Shown: positions 25,545 to 34,777, numbered from the stretch's first letter. The stretch is 64,000 bases of DNA from Cryomorpha sp963741985 (GCA_963741985.1 CAVUKD010000003.1:62001-126000), one strand, 5' to 3'. Numbers and translations are program-made. The notes: generated by a model not told the origin, from the sequence alone.

Positions 25545-26857
25545 ATGAATATTAAACCAAAATTTGCATTTGGAGCTCTCACGGCTCTATTCTTCATTTG
25601 AGGTTTTATTACAGTGGTGGTAGATGCTTTTATACCCCGACTCAAGGAGGTCTTTGAGCTCTCGTATGGCGAAGCAGGATTGGTGCAAGTTGCATGGTTT
25701 TTGGCTTATTTGTTGGTTTCTATTCCTGGTGGAATGCTGGTGAGCAGAATAGGTTATAAAAATGGAATTGTGAGTGGTCTGATAATTTCAGGAATCGGAT
25801 GCAGGCTTTTTTATCCGGCTGCCGGATTTTGATTTTTTCCGGTATTTCTGCTTGCCTTGTTTGTACTTGCCAGTGGAATTACCATCCTTCAGGTGGCGGC
25901 AAATACGTTCGTATCCGTGCTCGGTCCGGAAGAAAAAGCGGCGAGTCGTCTCAACCTTTCTCAAGCTTTCAATTCGCTGGGCACTACATTAGCTCCTATT
26001 TTTTCGGCAAGTTTCCTCCTCTCCGATTCCATAATGAATTCTGAGCAAATCCAATCTCTGGGGGAAGCAGCGCGTAATATATATTACGCAAGTGAAGACG
26101 AAGCTGTTCAGAGTCCATTCGTTGCCATTGGTGGGGTGCTGATTGCGATCGCTGCTATTTTTGGCTTTATAAAGCTTCCGAGAATTCTTGATGATAACCC
26201 AAAATCGAGTTTTCGAATTGCTTTGCAACACGAGAATTTACGTCTGGGAATTATCGGAATATTCGTCTACGTAGGAGCCGAGGTGGCCATTGGAAGTTAC
26301 CTCACCAATTATTTTCTTTCAATGGATTTGCAGGAGGTCATTCTCGCCTCGCCGGCTTTAAGCCATTTGACATCTGGAATTACTTCCCTCTTTTCGGGAG
26401 CCGATTTTGCCAGTCTCGATGAGAAAGCCATTGTTGGTACATTCGTAATATTCTATTGGGGAAGTGCGATGGTGGGGCAATTTACCGGATCGTATCTCAC
26501 GAAGTCGGTAAAACCGGCGAAAGTTCTTCGCGTTTTTGCCTTATCGGCAATAGCACTGCTTTTTATCACCCTCAGTACGAAAGGTTTGACTGCTATGTGG
26601 TGTGCACTTGATTCTTCAATTCTATAATGTTTCCGACTATTTTTACCATGTCTCTCGATGGTCTTGGAGATTCAAAGCCCCAAGGGTCAGGATTGCTCTG
26701 TACGGCAATTTTCGGTGGAGCGGTTATTCCACCTCTTTTCGGTCTTTGCACGGATTATTTTGGTTTTAATGTTGCCTTTCTATTGCCCATAGCATGTTAT
26801 GCCTTCATATTTTACTTCAGTATTAAAGCATTAAAATTTAATAGCCTCATCCCATAA
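25545..26857 (+). pseudogene. Broken sugar MFS transporter (FucP/GluP-like)
   Basis: From the ATG at 25545 the sequence follows an L-fucose/glucose-galactose permease-like MFS protein, but is interrupted. TGA at 25599-25601 replaces the Trp expected in FFIWGFIT; TGA at 25830-25832 follows YPAAGF; and the frame changes at about 26595-26612, after which GGxFFNSIMFPTIFTM sequence resumes in another frame, again with a TGA in front of FFNSIM. Conserved signatures remain in between (YLLVSIPGGMLVSRIGYKNG, LQVAANTFVSVLGPEEKAASRLN). Three lesions make a functional product improbable. No other sugar-use genes adjoin it. Confidence 0.88.
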
Positions 26858-26895
26858 AAAAACTCCCTGACACGAAATGTGCCCGGGAGTTTTTT
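26856..26895. terminator. Rho-independent terminator
   Basis: AAAAAACTCCC (to 26867) pairs with GGGAGTTTTTT (26885-26895), with a further inner CAC/GTG stem. It lies between the transporter pseudogene and the convergent subtilase gene and could serve both strands. Confidence 0.75.
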
Positions 26896-26960
26896 GATTT
26901 TTCTTTTTGATTTCTAACCTAATATATCTTAATTCATAATCCCGAAAAGAAAAACCCATA

Positions 26961-28661
26961 TTACATTTTCACAAAGCGGGAAGTGGTTGTTCCAATCTCA
27001 GATGTCATGTGGAGTAAGTAAACTCCCTGTGGCAATTCCGAAATATTTATGGTGGTCAGTTTTTGATTAGAAATTTTTAATGTTTTCATCACTTTTCCGG
27101 TAATATCGAGAATTTCGAAAGTACCTTTCTGAAAGTCCACTTTTTTGTCAATCATAATATTATCTGCTGCCGGGTTTGGATAAATATGTATTACCTCAGT
27201 GTTATTAAGTTCGGCAACTCCCACACTTCCGTTAATGGCTGCCTGAATGGCGGCATCGGCGTTTATCATTCCATATCCAAAAGTTTGATCCCACCCCGGA
27301 TTACCAAAATCGCTTGCGGTAGCATTAATAATATTCCGGATGTCCGCATTTGAAAGATTCATATTTACATGTTTTATCAATCCTGCAAGACCTGTAACAT
27401 GGGGCGCTGCCATGGATGTTCCTTCCATTGCGTCATACTGATTTTGTGGAATAGTAGAAACAATACCATATCCTGTATCCATACTACCACCCGGCGCACA
27501 GATTTCCTGCTCATCCCCATATTGTGAATACGTGGCAAGAAGCAATTGCTGCCCATCCGTTCCGATAGAGCCAACGGCTATGCATGATTGGTATTTAGCT
27601 GGATAGGAAATTAATCCGGAGCCATCATTTCCACTGGAAACGCAAAGCACTTTACCGTGATTCCATGCATAGTTACAACCCTGCTCATTTGCAGCACTTG
27701 CCGATCCTCCACCAAAACTCATATTTACGGCAGTGATACGTGCAATATCTGCCACATCATAATATGCATTCAGAATCGCCTCATCACTGAGTGTACCATC
27801 GGGATTTCCAACTTTGGCGAAATAAACCGTATCGTTTACCATTCCGGCCACGCCAATTCCATTGTTGATCGTTGCGGCAACGGTCCCTGTTGTATGAGTT
27901 CCATGCTTGTGATTTTCGGGATCATCCGGAGTAACATCCCCGTCATTTTGAGCGTAATCCCATCCATACCACACCTGATCGGTAAGGTCTTCGTGATTCC
28001 AATCGCAGGCATCGTCTATAATACAGACTACATTCCATGAATTTCCACCTATACTCTGATCCCAAGCAGTTTCAAAAGAAGATACATACGGGCCCCATTG
28101 GTAAGTATAAAGCGGATCGTTCGGTGTGGCCATTGTAGTGTATATTACCGAAGGCTCAAGGTATTGAATACCGTCAATTGCGCGTGCTGCTTTTGCAGCT
28201 GCAACAACCTTTTCGGGAGTAGAATTCTCGAATTCGAAAATCCAATAGTTTACGTGTTCCTTTATTCTGCTTTCGCTAATGACTTTCGTCAAATGGAATT
28301 CTTCAAGAAAATTATGAATTTCAGTTTCATTGATGCTGCGTCCTTCATCGAGCACCAGCCAAATACGGTTTGCATTTACACCTTCCCAATACTTCGCATT
28401 TTTTTCATTTTCAATAGCGTACCAGCGAATCGGCGTATGGATCTGATCGTATACAGGAACGTCATTGTTCATTTGAAAAACAGCCTGAGCCGGTTTGTTC
28501 GGTTTTTCAAGACCACCTGCAAACTCATTGGCATTGGACGGCTGCGTAGATGGTACAGCTGATAATTTACGTACACCTCGTTCGAGTTGAGCCGAAGCTC
28601 TCGAAGGAAGTGAAAATGTCAGTAAGGTGGCAGCTATTAATGGGTAAAATTGCTTTTTCAT
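26961..28661 (-). CDS. T9SS-secreted subtilisin-like serine protease (S8)
   Basis: 566 residues. Signal peptide (1-24, RASA-Q), a propeptide at about 75-175 (WLVLDEGRSINETEI), and an S8 catalytic domain at about 185-465 with the triad Asp216 (CIIDDACD), His253 (HKHGTHTTG) and Ser416 (EGTSMAAPH), plus oxyanion Asn345 (SSGND). The end is a T9SS type A sorting domain (IHIYPNPAADNIMI, ITGKVMKTLKI, GVYLLHMTS, SRFVKM). It should be an extracellular or cell-surface protease. Ser, His and Asp are all present, so it is expected to be active. No inhibitor or partner gene adjoins it. Confidence 0.93.
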   Translation of the reverse strand: MKKQFYPLIAATLLTFSLPSRASAQLERGVRKLSAVPSTQPSNANEFAGGLEKPNKPAQAVFQMNNDVPVYDQIHTPIRWYAIENEKNAKYWEGVNANRIWLVLDEGRSINETEIHNFLEEFHLTKVISESRIKEHVNYWIFEFENSTPEKVVAAAKAARAIDGIQYLEPSVIYTTMATPNDPLYTYQWGPYVSSFETAWDQSIGGNSWNVVCIIDDACDWNHEDLTDQVWYGWDYAQNDGDVTPDDPENHKHGTHTTGTVAATINNGIGVAGMVNDTVYFAKVGNPDGTLSDEAILNAYYDVADIARITAVNMSFGGGSASAANEQGCNYAWNHGKVLCVSSGNDGSGLISYPAKYQSCIAVGSIGTDGQQLLLATYSQYGDEQEICAPGGSMDTGYGIVSTIPQNQYDAMEGTSMAAPHVTGLAGLIKHVNMNLSNADIRNIINATASDFGNPGWDQTFGYGMINADAAIQAAINGSVGVAELNNTEVIHIYPNPAADNIMIDKKVDFQKGTFEILDITGKVMKTLKISNQKLTTINISELPQGVYLLHMTSEIGTTTSRFVKM

Positions 28662-28846
28662 AATCGGGATTTTTTAAGATTTAACTCTGTATCGAGGGAA
28701 ATGAAAAAGGTGAACAGGGAGCTGCAAGCTTTAAGCCGCATAAGACGATATTCGGGTATATTTTGAAATTTTGGAGAACATTGATTGGAACATACCTGTT
28801 AAATGCTCATAGATGACTGTAGTGGGTCATGTATAAATACATAGCA

Positions 28847-29053
28847 ATGAAAACATATAAAGTAGGCGACCATGTAAAATGGAATTCAGAGGCGGGACAT
28901 GTATCCGGCAAAATAATTAAAGTACACCACACCGATTTTCCATATAAAGGATATACACACCACGCCAGCAAAGACGATCCACAATACGAAATAAAAAGCG
29001 ACAAAACGGATCATATCGCGGCGCATAAAGGATCAGCACTTTCCATAGTTTGA
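28847..29053 (+). CDS. HVA1/DUF2945 family small protein
   Basis: 68 residues from the ATG at 28847 (another in-frame ATG at 28829 would add six residues; the conserved part begins KTYKVGDHVKWNSEAG). The motifs VSGKIIKVHHTDFPYKGYTHHASK and DPQYEIKSDKTDHIAAHKGSAL (given by their ends) are those of the DUF2945/HVA1 family, a Tudor-like barrel of about 65 residues that is widespread and uncharacterised. No neighbours on the same strand except the following tRNA gene. Confidence 0.85.
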   Translation: MKTYKVGDHVKWNSEAGHVSGKIIKVHHTDFPYKGYTHHASKDDPQYEIKSDKTDHIAAHKGSALSIV

Positions 29054-29122
29054 GTATTCCGTTTCTTTGTATCATACAGATCGGTCTCAATTAAGGTGAT
29101 ACATTTTCTCATAAATAAAGTT

Positions 29123-29152
29123 TGGTAGTACTTCACTGTTTGTATCTTTGTG
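29123..29152 (+). promoter_or_regulatory. Consensus Bacteroidetes promoter of tRNA-Lys
   Basis: TTTG at 29123-29126, then 18 nt, then TATCTTTG at 29145-29152: an exact match to the Bacteroidetes TTTG/TAnnTTTG consensus, ending nine bases before the tRNA. This is the cleanest promoter in the window and supports the phylum assignment. Confidence 0.85.
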
Positions 29153-29160
29153 TCCTAATT

Positions 29161-29236
29161 GACTCCGTAGCTCAGCTGGTAGAGCAATTGACTCTTAATC
29201 AATGGGTCCAGGGTTCGAGCCCCTGCGGGGTCACCA
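29161..29236 (+). tRNA. tRNA-Lys (anticodon CTT)
   Basis: Full cloverleaf: acceptor GACTCCG/CGGGGTC, D arm GCTC...GAGC, anticodon stem ATTGA/TCAAT with loop CTCTTAA (anticodon CTT, reads AAG), T arm CAGGG/CCCTG with TTCGAGC loop, discriminator A at 29233 and an encoded CCA at 29234-29236. Confidence 0.97.
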
Positions 29237-29254
29237 GATAGTTTTCGAAACTTC

Positions 29255-29296
29255 AAAAACCTGTAAGTTTATCGCTTACGCGGTTTTTGATTTTTT
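29255..29296 (+). terminator. Terminator after tRNA-Lys
   Basis: AAAAACCTGTAAG (29255-29267) pairs imperfectly with CTTACGCGGTTTTT (29275-29288), followed by more T. Confidence 0.7.
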
Positions 29297-29662
29297 GATT
29301 GATTCCGGTCTCATTTCCACAAAAATCCAATTCCTGCAGTATAGGTAAAGAATGGGATAAGCATGGGTTAACCATGGGATAAGTATAGGTTATGTGCGAA
29401 GTTGGTGTACTGTTGGTAGGGAGTTACCCCTTATGAACCTCTTATGAACCCCTTATCTAACCCTTATGAACCCCTTAGGAAACCCTTTTGTTCCTCTTTG
29501 CAAAATCGGAATAAACCCTTTAAAGCAATCAAATTACATCGACTCAACTTTCCGTTTTTCACTTCGGATTATAACCTGTGACTTTATAATGGATAGTCAA
29601 ACGCAATAAATGTAGCGTCCGTTAAAACATTTGAATACTGAAATAAGGTGTGAATTTTTAAT
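29297..29662. other. Gene-free region with short degenerate repeats
   Basis: No gene seen. At 29357-29393 the motif GGGATAAG/GGGTTAA recurs; at 29424-29490 an 11-bp unit (consensus ACCCCTTATGA) is repeated about six times with variation. The remainder is unremarkable. Confidence 0.6.
29424..29490. repeat. Degenerate 11-bp tandem repeat
   Basis: About six copies of ACCCCTTATGA-like units (ACCCCTTATGA, ACCTCTTATGA, ACCCCTTATCT, ACCCTTATGA, ACCCCTTAGGA, ACCCTTTTG). Downstream of tRNA-Lys, outside any gene. Confidence 0.7.
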
Positions 29663-30955
29663 TTATTCCACCACAATTTTCCCACCAAGAATTTTATCTC
29701 CCGCCAGTACTTGAACCAAATAAATCCCGCTTGGATCTTTAGTAAGGTCTATCGAAGCCGCAAAGGCTTTGGGGAAAGAAGTAAGAATTGATTTTCCTTG
29801 AAGGTCGAAAACTTCTATTCTCTTAATTTGTTCATTCTCGGATTTTATAGTCACCAGTCCTGTTGTAGGATTTGGAGCCATCGAAAAGTTTAGATCATCT
29901 TTTATCTCTGCGACTGAGAGTGGGACTTGCGTAACCTCTTCGAGGAGTGGGCCGCCACCATTTATGGTTTTGTAGATGCGACCTCCGTAGCCGCCTACTG
30001 CATAGCAGACAGTATCGTTTGGACAGAATATTTTAGAGGTGCCGTAGTAATATGGTTCAACGGTTTCCTGCCGAAACCAAGTTTGACCGCCATCGATTGA
30101 TTTCATGAAGAATTTGACATTGTTGCCCTCATTGTAGACTGAATTATGTATTGCGTAAATTATTTCTTCTGAAGGCCAACTTAAATCAAAAACACGCGAT
30201 AAAAAGGGATAATAAGTTATATTCCTTTCTTGTGTTATTCCATTGCCCATAGTGATAATACCAAAGCTCCCATTTGGATAACCAAGGTCTTGACCATTTT
30301 GACCAATTGCGGATGAGATAAAGCGGTGATCATGGGCTTTTAAGTATGAATGTGAGCCTTGATATGAAAGGGTATCTCTTGTAAAGATAAAATCATCTAT
30401 ACTCCCCGAAATGAGAATTGCACCATCCATTCCAATGTAAAAGTCACTATCGATATCGCTATCCCGGGTACCGAAAAGGTGACTTTCAGGTAGTTCTATC
30501 CAGTCAATACCCGCATTATAGGTAATAGCCCACCAGCTTGGTAGTGAAATGATTCCCGTATCGTTGTTAAAAAAAGAGATTGCGTAAGGTATAGATACAG
30601 CACTTTCCAGATTAGAAGCTACCCTTTGCCAAGAATCGCCGCCATCAATCGTGCGCATTACGGCAATTTGGTTTTCATAAAAGCAACTAATATAACCGGT
30701 ATCCGAAGACGGAAAGTAAGTGTTTCTAAACTGGTGTCCTTCGTATGCCAATGAATCCCAATGAGCACCTCCATCATGTGTTCGCAATATATAAGCACCG
30801 TCAAGACTATTACCAACTACAAAACCAGTATCCCGATTTAAAAAATAGAGATCTTTATCGTTTGAATAAATACTTCCTTCGTGAATTGTTTGCCATTGGG
30901 CATTTGATTTTAAGCAAATACCTAAAAGCACTATTGCTAATAATAATCGCATCAT
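29663..30955 (-). CDS. T9SS-secreted YCF48-like beta-propeller protein
   Basis: I start at the ATG 30955-30953 (431 residues; the next codon is also ATG), giving a signal peptide (RLLLAIVLLGICLKSNA-Q). The body has repeated propeller blades of the YCF48/sortilin type (AHWDSLAYEG, HDGGAHW, TIDGGDSW, SIDGGQTWF, TINGGGPL), and the C-terminus is a T9SS sorting domain (MAPNPTTGLVTI, IEVFDLQGKSIL, GIYLVQVLAGDKI). It is expected outside the cell. Its start codon overlaps the stop of the upstream gene (ATGATGA arrangement), so its translation is probably coupled to that gene, whose own frame is currently interrupted. Confidence 0.85.
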   Translation of the reverse strand: MMRLLLAIVLLGICLKSNAQWQTIHEGSIYSNDKDLYFLNRDTGFVVGNSLDGAYILRTHDGGAHWDSLAYEGHQFRNTYFPSSDTGYISCFYENQIAVMRTIDGGDSWQRVASNLESAVSIPYAISFFNNDTGIISLPSWWAITYNAGIDWIELPESHLFGTRDSDIDSDFYIGMDGAILISGSIDDFIFTRDTLSYQGSHSYLKAHDHRFISSAIGQNGQDLGYPNGSFGIITMGNGITQERNITYYPFLSRVFDLSWPSEEIIYAIHNSVYNEGNNVKFFMKSIDGGQTWFRQETVEPYYYGTSKIFCPNDTVCYAVGGYGGRIYKTINGGGPLLEEVTQVPLSVAEIKDDLNFSMAPNPTTGLVTIKSENEQIKRIEVFDLQGKSILTSFPKAFAASIDLTKDPSGIYLVQVLAGDKILGGKIVVE

Positions 30956-31919
30956 TGCTTGATAAATTTGATAGAAGAAGATTGCGTGTCGCACAATACT
31001 TTAACCAAATATAGTCCATCAGATAATCTCGATATATTTCTGTCAAATTTATTTTTATGAGGGTGCCAACTGTCGATTAGATTGGCCGAACCACCGGTAA
31101 CATATATTTTTCCGGCAGCATCTTTGGCAATATCTGTAATCCGATCAATACCATCAGAAGAGTCTCCTGATAAATTTTGACTTAAATATGCTCCATTGGT
31201 CGGGTTCAGGTTAATGATTGCGTATATCCATTTATTTGGACTAATTTCCGAGCCACCTGCAAGGGATAGTATGTTTACGGATTTATAGATTTTGGTTATT
31301 CCATCGTCGAGACCTAAATTATTCCATGTATAACTCCATGAGAGATTGCCACTCGTACTATATGAAAGTGCGAGATAATCAGAAGCAGTTTGTAAATTAT
31401 AGGTGATACCTCCAATATATATTCGATTGTTATCGCCGGTAATAGAAGTAGCCACATTGTAAAGTGAACCGGGATACGAATAGGTTTCATTCCAGAGAAG
31501 GGTTCCTGACGAATTATACTTTAAAATCAAAACTTGATAACCAGAATTTGCCGAATTGAAAGTGGTACCGGCAAGATAGATATTCTGTGACGCGTCAACA
31601 TAAACATCCACGGCAGCGTCATTGTAACCTGCTTCGTCGTAAGTTTGCGTCCACAATTCCTGCCCTCTGGCATCGTATTTGGTTAAGATCACATCATAAT
31701 CGCCAGATTGAGAAATGGTGGCACCAGCCTGATACACATTCTTTAGATTGTCGGTCTTGACGGTACTTTTTAAAAAGAAATTTTGAGTACCTGTTCCTTG
31801 TACCCAATCTTCGAAAACGGTTTGGGCGAAGATTCCAGTGCTAACGAAATCCAACATTAGAGAGAGAGAGAGAGAGAGAGGATCAGATGCTTAGGCGAAA
31901 CGATAGAAAATGCTTTCAT
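30952..31919 (-). CDS. T9SS-secreted propeller-type protein, signal peptide out of frame at a CT repeat
   Basis: The body is open from 31857 down to TGA 30954-30952 (301 codons) and shows repeated SBBP-like blades (DVILTKYDARGQELWTQTY, YLAGTTFNSANSG, LILKYNSSGTLLWNETY) and a short T9SS-like end (LSDGLYLVKVLCDTQSSS, IKFIKQ). The probable true start is the ATG at 31919-31917, MKAFSIVSPKHLI, followed by a (CT)11 tract. With 11 units the frame meets TAA at 31859-31857 after 20 codons; with 10 or 13 units it would run through LSLSLSLMLDFVSTGIFAQ, a good signal peptide, into the body. The body also seems to have lost a middle part (GGSANLIDSWHPHKNKFDRN joins a blade to the tail), so the protein is shorter than relatives. 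Confidence 0.65.
31859..31880. repeat. Dinucleotide tract (AG)11 / (CT)11 in a leader
   Basis: Eleven perfect AG units on the plus strand, read as CT in the minus-strand gene. It lies in the hydrophobic part of a signal-peptide coding region, and the number of units decides the reading frame (10 or 13 in frame, 11 out of frame). Confidence 0.9.
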
Positions 31920-32056
31920 GGTTCTATTGGTTTAGATTGATAAAAAGCTATTTTCTAAAATTAAGAAAAATTATGAGAAATGCAGCGGGATATCTTTCAT
32001 ATCAATCCTCAAAACATCCAGACTCGCCTTAGAACTGTTCTACCAAAAAAACGACC

Positions 32057-32116
32057 CTGATACTGATACTGAAACAAGTTCAGCGTGAAAGTTCAGCATG
32101 ACAGTTCAGTGTGACA
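32057..32116. repeat. REP-like palindrome and three 13-bp repeats
   Basis: CTGAA-ACAAG-TTCAG (about 32069-32083) is an inverted repeat like the dispersed CTGAAACAAGTTCAGCATGA elements of Bacteroidota genomes (from memory). It runs into three 13-bp copies, GTTCAGCGTGAAA, GTTCAGCATGACA and GTTCAGTGTGACA (32078-32116), just after the SLC13 gene. Confidence 0.6.
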
Positions 32117-32142
32117 TAGGTGATGAAACCAAAAACGCTCCC

Positions 32143-33936
32143 TCAAAACGGAAAAAACACCGGAATCAGAAAGCTGGAAATAATCCAGAAAAGGATATTC
32201 AGTAAAAATCCGACTTTGAGGAAGTCGGTGAACTTGTACTGACCGGCGCTGTATACCATTGTATTGGTCTGGTAGCCTATTGGCGTCATAAAGCTTGCCG
32301 AGGCTGCAAACATTACAGCAATCAAAAAAGGAGTGCTGCTCAAACCGAGCGTTGCGGCAGTTGTAATAGCTATCGGAGCCATGAGCGCGGCGGTGGCGTT
32401 ATTGGACATCACTTCGGTGAGTGCAGAGGTAACGAAATATATTCCCGAAAGGATAATAAATGGCCCAAAGACTCCGAGGCTGCCGGTAAATAAGGAAGCG
32501 ATTTGCAGATCCAAGCCGGAATTTTGCATCGCTACACCGAGGCTCAATACACCGGCGAGAACAAACACAATTTTCCAATTGACAGATTCGTAGGCTTCTT
32601 TCATTGAAATATGACCGATGAGCACGAGCAAAACTACTGCGGAAATAGCAGCCGTAGCAATATCGACCCAGCCCATTGCCGCAAGGAACACCATGGCGAA
32701 AACAATAAAAATACTTCTTCTAAATCCTTTGCGGTCGAAATCTTCAAGCCGCTCTTCGGAGATAATCGCAAAAGGTGCGTCTTGCTCATTTTCCAATTGT
32801 TTGAGCGCTTGAATATAATGCGATTTCACTTCAGCAAGGATTACATCGCCGGAGCGCAATTTTACTTCGTAAAGGTTTTCGTGGAGCACCTCTTCACGGT
32901 GTCGGATGGCAAGTGGAGCGGCGCGAAATCTTCTTCTGAAATCGGCTTCACGAAGGGTTTGACCTTCCATACCGGCATTAGAGGTTATTACCATTTCTAC
33001 TAGGGTGGAATTTCCTTCGCGTAGATTGTGGTCGCCGATCATCATTTCGGAAGTGGGTACAATCTTCGCCTGATCTTTTAGTTCACGAATTTTCTCGGCG
33101 CTGCAACGCGTTTTGAGCACATCGCCTGCTTGCAGCACAAAATCTCCGGGAGGTAAAGTGAAGCGATTGTCGCCGCGTTTTATTTCGAGAATATCAATAC
33201 GAAGCTGGCGCACCAAAACCGAGTTCATAATTTTCGTTCCCGCAAGGGTCGAATCAGGAAGGATTTCTATATCCGTGAGGTAGTCGCGCAGTCCGAATTT
33301 TTCTTTGAGATCTGATTCCACTTTTCGCGAAGGCAGTATTCGAAAACCGATGAATACGGTATACAATATTCCGACCGCCAATAGGATCAGCGCGGGAATC
33401 GTCATTTCGAAAATACCAATCTCACTCACGCCTTCACGAATGGCAATTCCATTTACCAAAAGGTTTGTAGATGTCCCGATAAGGGTACACATCCCTCCCA
33501 TTATGGAAGCAAAAGAAAGCGGGATAAGCAACTTTGCCGGATTGATATTCGACGCTTTGGCGATTTGAATAACCACTGGAATAAAAACCGCCACCACTGG
33601 AGTGTTATTCACAAAAGCGGAAATTATCGCCACGAGACCCATCATCAGGAAAACACCGAGCCTCAGATTTTTCACAAAAACTTTTGTGAGCCGATGGGTA
33701 ACGTATTGCAACGCACCTGTTTTTAGAAGTGCACCGCTGAGCACAAACATGAAAGCCACGGTGATCGTTGCCGGATTGCTAAAACCAGCCAGCCCCTCGC
33801 CCACCGAGACCACTCCGGTGAGCATCAGTAAAACCATAATTCCGATGGCTACCAGATCGATGGAAAGTGCTTCTGTGACAAAAAGTACAATTGCCAAAAC
33901 AATAAACAGAAGGGTAATAATAGCCGCAGTAGTCAT
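32143..33936 (-). CDS. SLC13-family permease with two TrkA-C domains
   Basis: 597 residues: N-terminal membrane segments (ITLLFIVLAIVLFVTEAL; LSIDLVAIGIMVLLMLTGVV), the SNNATAALMAP and GTSTNLLVNG signatures of the divalent-anion/sodium symporter family, two cytoplasmic RCK/TrkA-C modules in the middle (about 210-290 and 305-380; LREGNSTLVEMVI), and a C-terminal membrane half. Such proteins import sulfate, dicarboxylates or similar anions with Na+. The TrkA-C insert is typical of the bacterial sulfate-type subgroup, so sulfate or an inorganic anion is the best guess. Monocistronic by position. Confidence 0.88.
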   Translation of the reverse strand: MTTAAIITLLFIVLAIVLFVTEALSIDLVAIGIMVLLMLTGVVSVGEGLAGFSNPATITVAFMFVLSGALLKTGALQYVTHRLTKVFVKNLRLGVFLMMGLVAIISAFVNNTPVVAVFIPVVIQIAKASNINPAKLLIPLSFASIMGGMCTLIGTSTNLLVNGIAIREGVSEIGIFEMTIPALILLAVGILYTVFIGFRILPSRKVESDLKEKFGLRDYLTDIEILPDSTLAGTKIMNSVLVRQLRIDILEIKRGDNRFTLPPGDFVLQAGDVLKTRCSAEKIRELKDQAKIVPTSEMMIGDHNLREGNSTLVEMVITSNAGMEGQTLREADFRRRFRAAPLAIRHREEVLHENLYEVKLRSGDVILAEVKSHYIQALKQLENEQDAPFAIISEERLEDFDRKGFRRSIFIVFAMVFLAAMGWVDIATAAISAVVLLVLIGHISMKEAYESVNWKIVFVLAGVLSLGVAMQNSGLDLQIASLFTGSLGVFGPFIILSGIYFVTSALTEVMSNNATAALMAPIAITTAATLGLSSTPFLIAVMFAASASFMTPIGYQTNTMVYSAGQYKFTDFLKVGFLLNILFWIISSFLIPVFFPF

Positions 33937-34086
33937 ATGGATTGATGCCGAAATTAGAAAAATTTATGCATCAGAAGACTTTATTCAGTCATCAGAAAAT
34001 TATAAACTATTGAAGTAATTCTCCATAACAGGCATGATTTCAAACAGGTATGGGCGACAAGAATAAAGCCTTACACGAAATCAGGA

Positions 34087-34671
34087 TTACTTCAAATGCA
34101 GACTATCTAAAAATTTAGTGCTCATTGGCGACAAGCTAGGATAATCTTTCTGAGGACAGGTAAAACTAAACACAAAAGCATATCCATTATGGATATAGAA
34201 TCGTTGGGTATAAAGCAGTGTAGATGAACCTTGCTCGCCGGTATATTGCACTTCACGATAGGTGCCACCACCATAGTCCGCTTCTTTGTTTTCCACGAGT
34301 TTGGAATCGGTAATCATATCGCGAATTTGCTGTGTATTGCCATCTACAAAAGTTTCAAGATCAGTTTCTTTGCCTTTAAGGTCTTGAACAATGAGGGTTA
34401 CGTTTTCGCGAAATTTATCAGAACCAGCGATCTTCGGAGAAATAGCTACAAAACTAATCCCCTGCTGGCCGGTGTATGTCACCTCCCAATTCGAAGGGTA
34501 ATCCAACGTGTAGAGAGGATCATCCTGGGTTTTCCAGTCGGTTTGGGTTATTTCATTTGTCGGTTCTGCCTTCAAACCGGCTGATGTTTGAGATGAATTT
34601 TCCGGATTATTGGCACACGACTGAAAGCCTGAGAAGGCAAATATGAGTGCAATTGTTATAGGTATTCGCAT
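34087..34671 (-). CDS. Lipoprotein with PsbP/DUF1795-like fold
   Basis: I start at ATG 34671-34669 (194 residues), which leaves a lipoprotein signal (RIPITIALIFAFSGFQSC); an in-frame start 12 codons upstream lengthens the n-region. The body (YTLDYPSNWEVTYTGQQG, FRENVTLIVQDLKG, LDSLHLK) has the layout of the PsbP/DcrB-like (DUF1795) alpha-beta fold. Function unknown; membrane-anchored in the periplasm. Convergent neighbours share no obvious pathway. Confidence 0.6.
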   Translation of the reverse strand: MRIPITIALIFAFSGFQSCANNPENSSQTSAGLKAEPTNEITQTDWKTQDDPLYTLDYPSNWEVTYTGQQGISFVAISPKIAGSDKFRENVTLIVQDLKGKETDLETFVDGNTQQIRDMITDSKLVENKEADYGGGTYREVQYTGEQGSSTLLYTQRFYIHNGYAFVFSFTCPQKDYPSLSPMSTKFLDSLHLK

Positions 34672-34777
34672 TTTTGGTGAATATTTCTGATTGAAATTAA
34701 AAGCCAATGTTATGGAATAAAACGGATTATTCCGAATACCCGATGATATTTCTTAAAAACCGGAACTTTATTTTTCA

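Noticed and set aside
25545..26857. TGA read as an amino acid (recoding or selenocysteine) in the transporter gene
   Set aside because: Other genes in the window stop at TGA, there is no SECIS-like need for Sec at a Trp position, and a true frameshift is also present.
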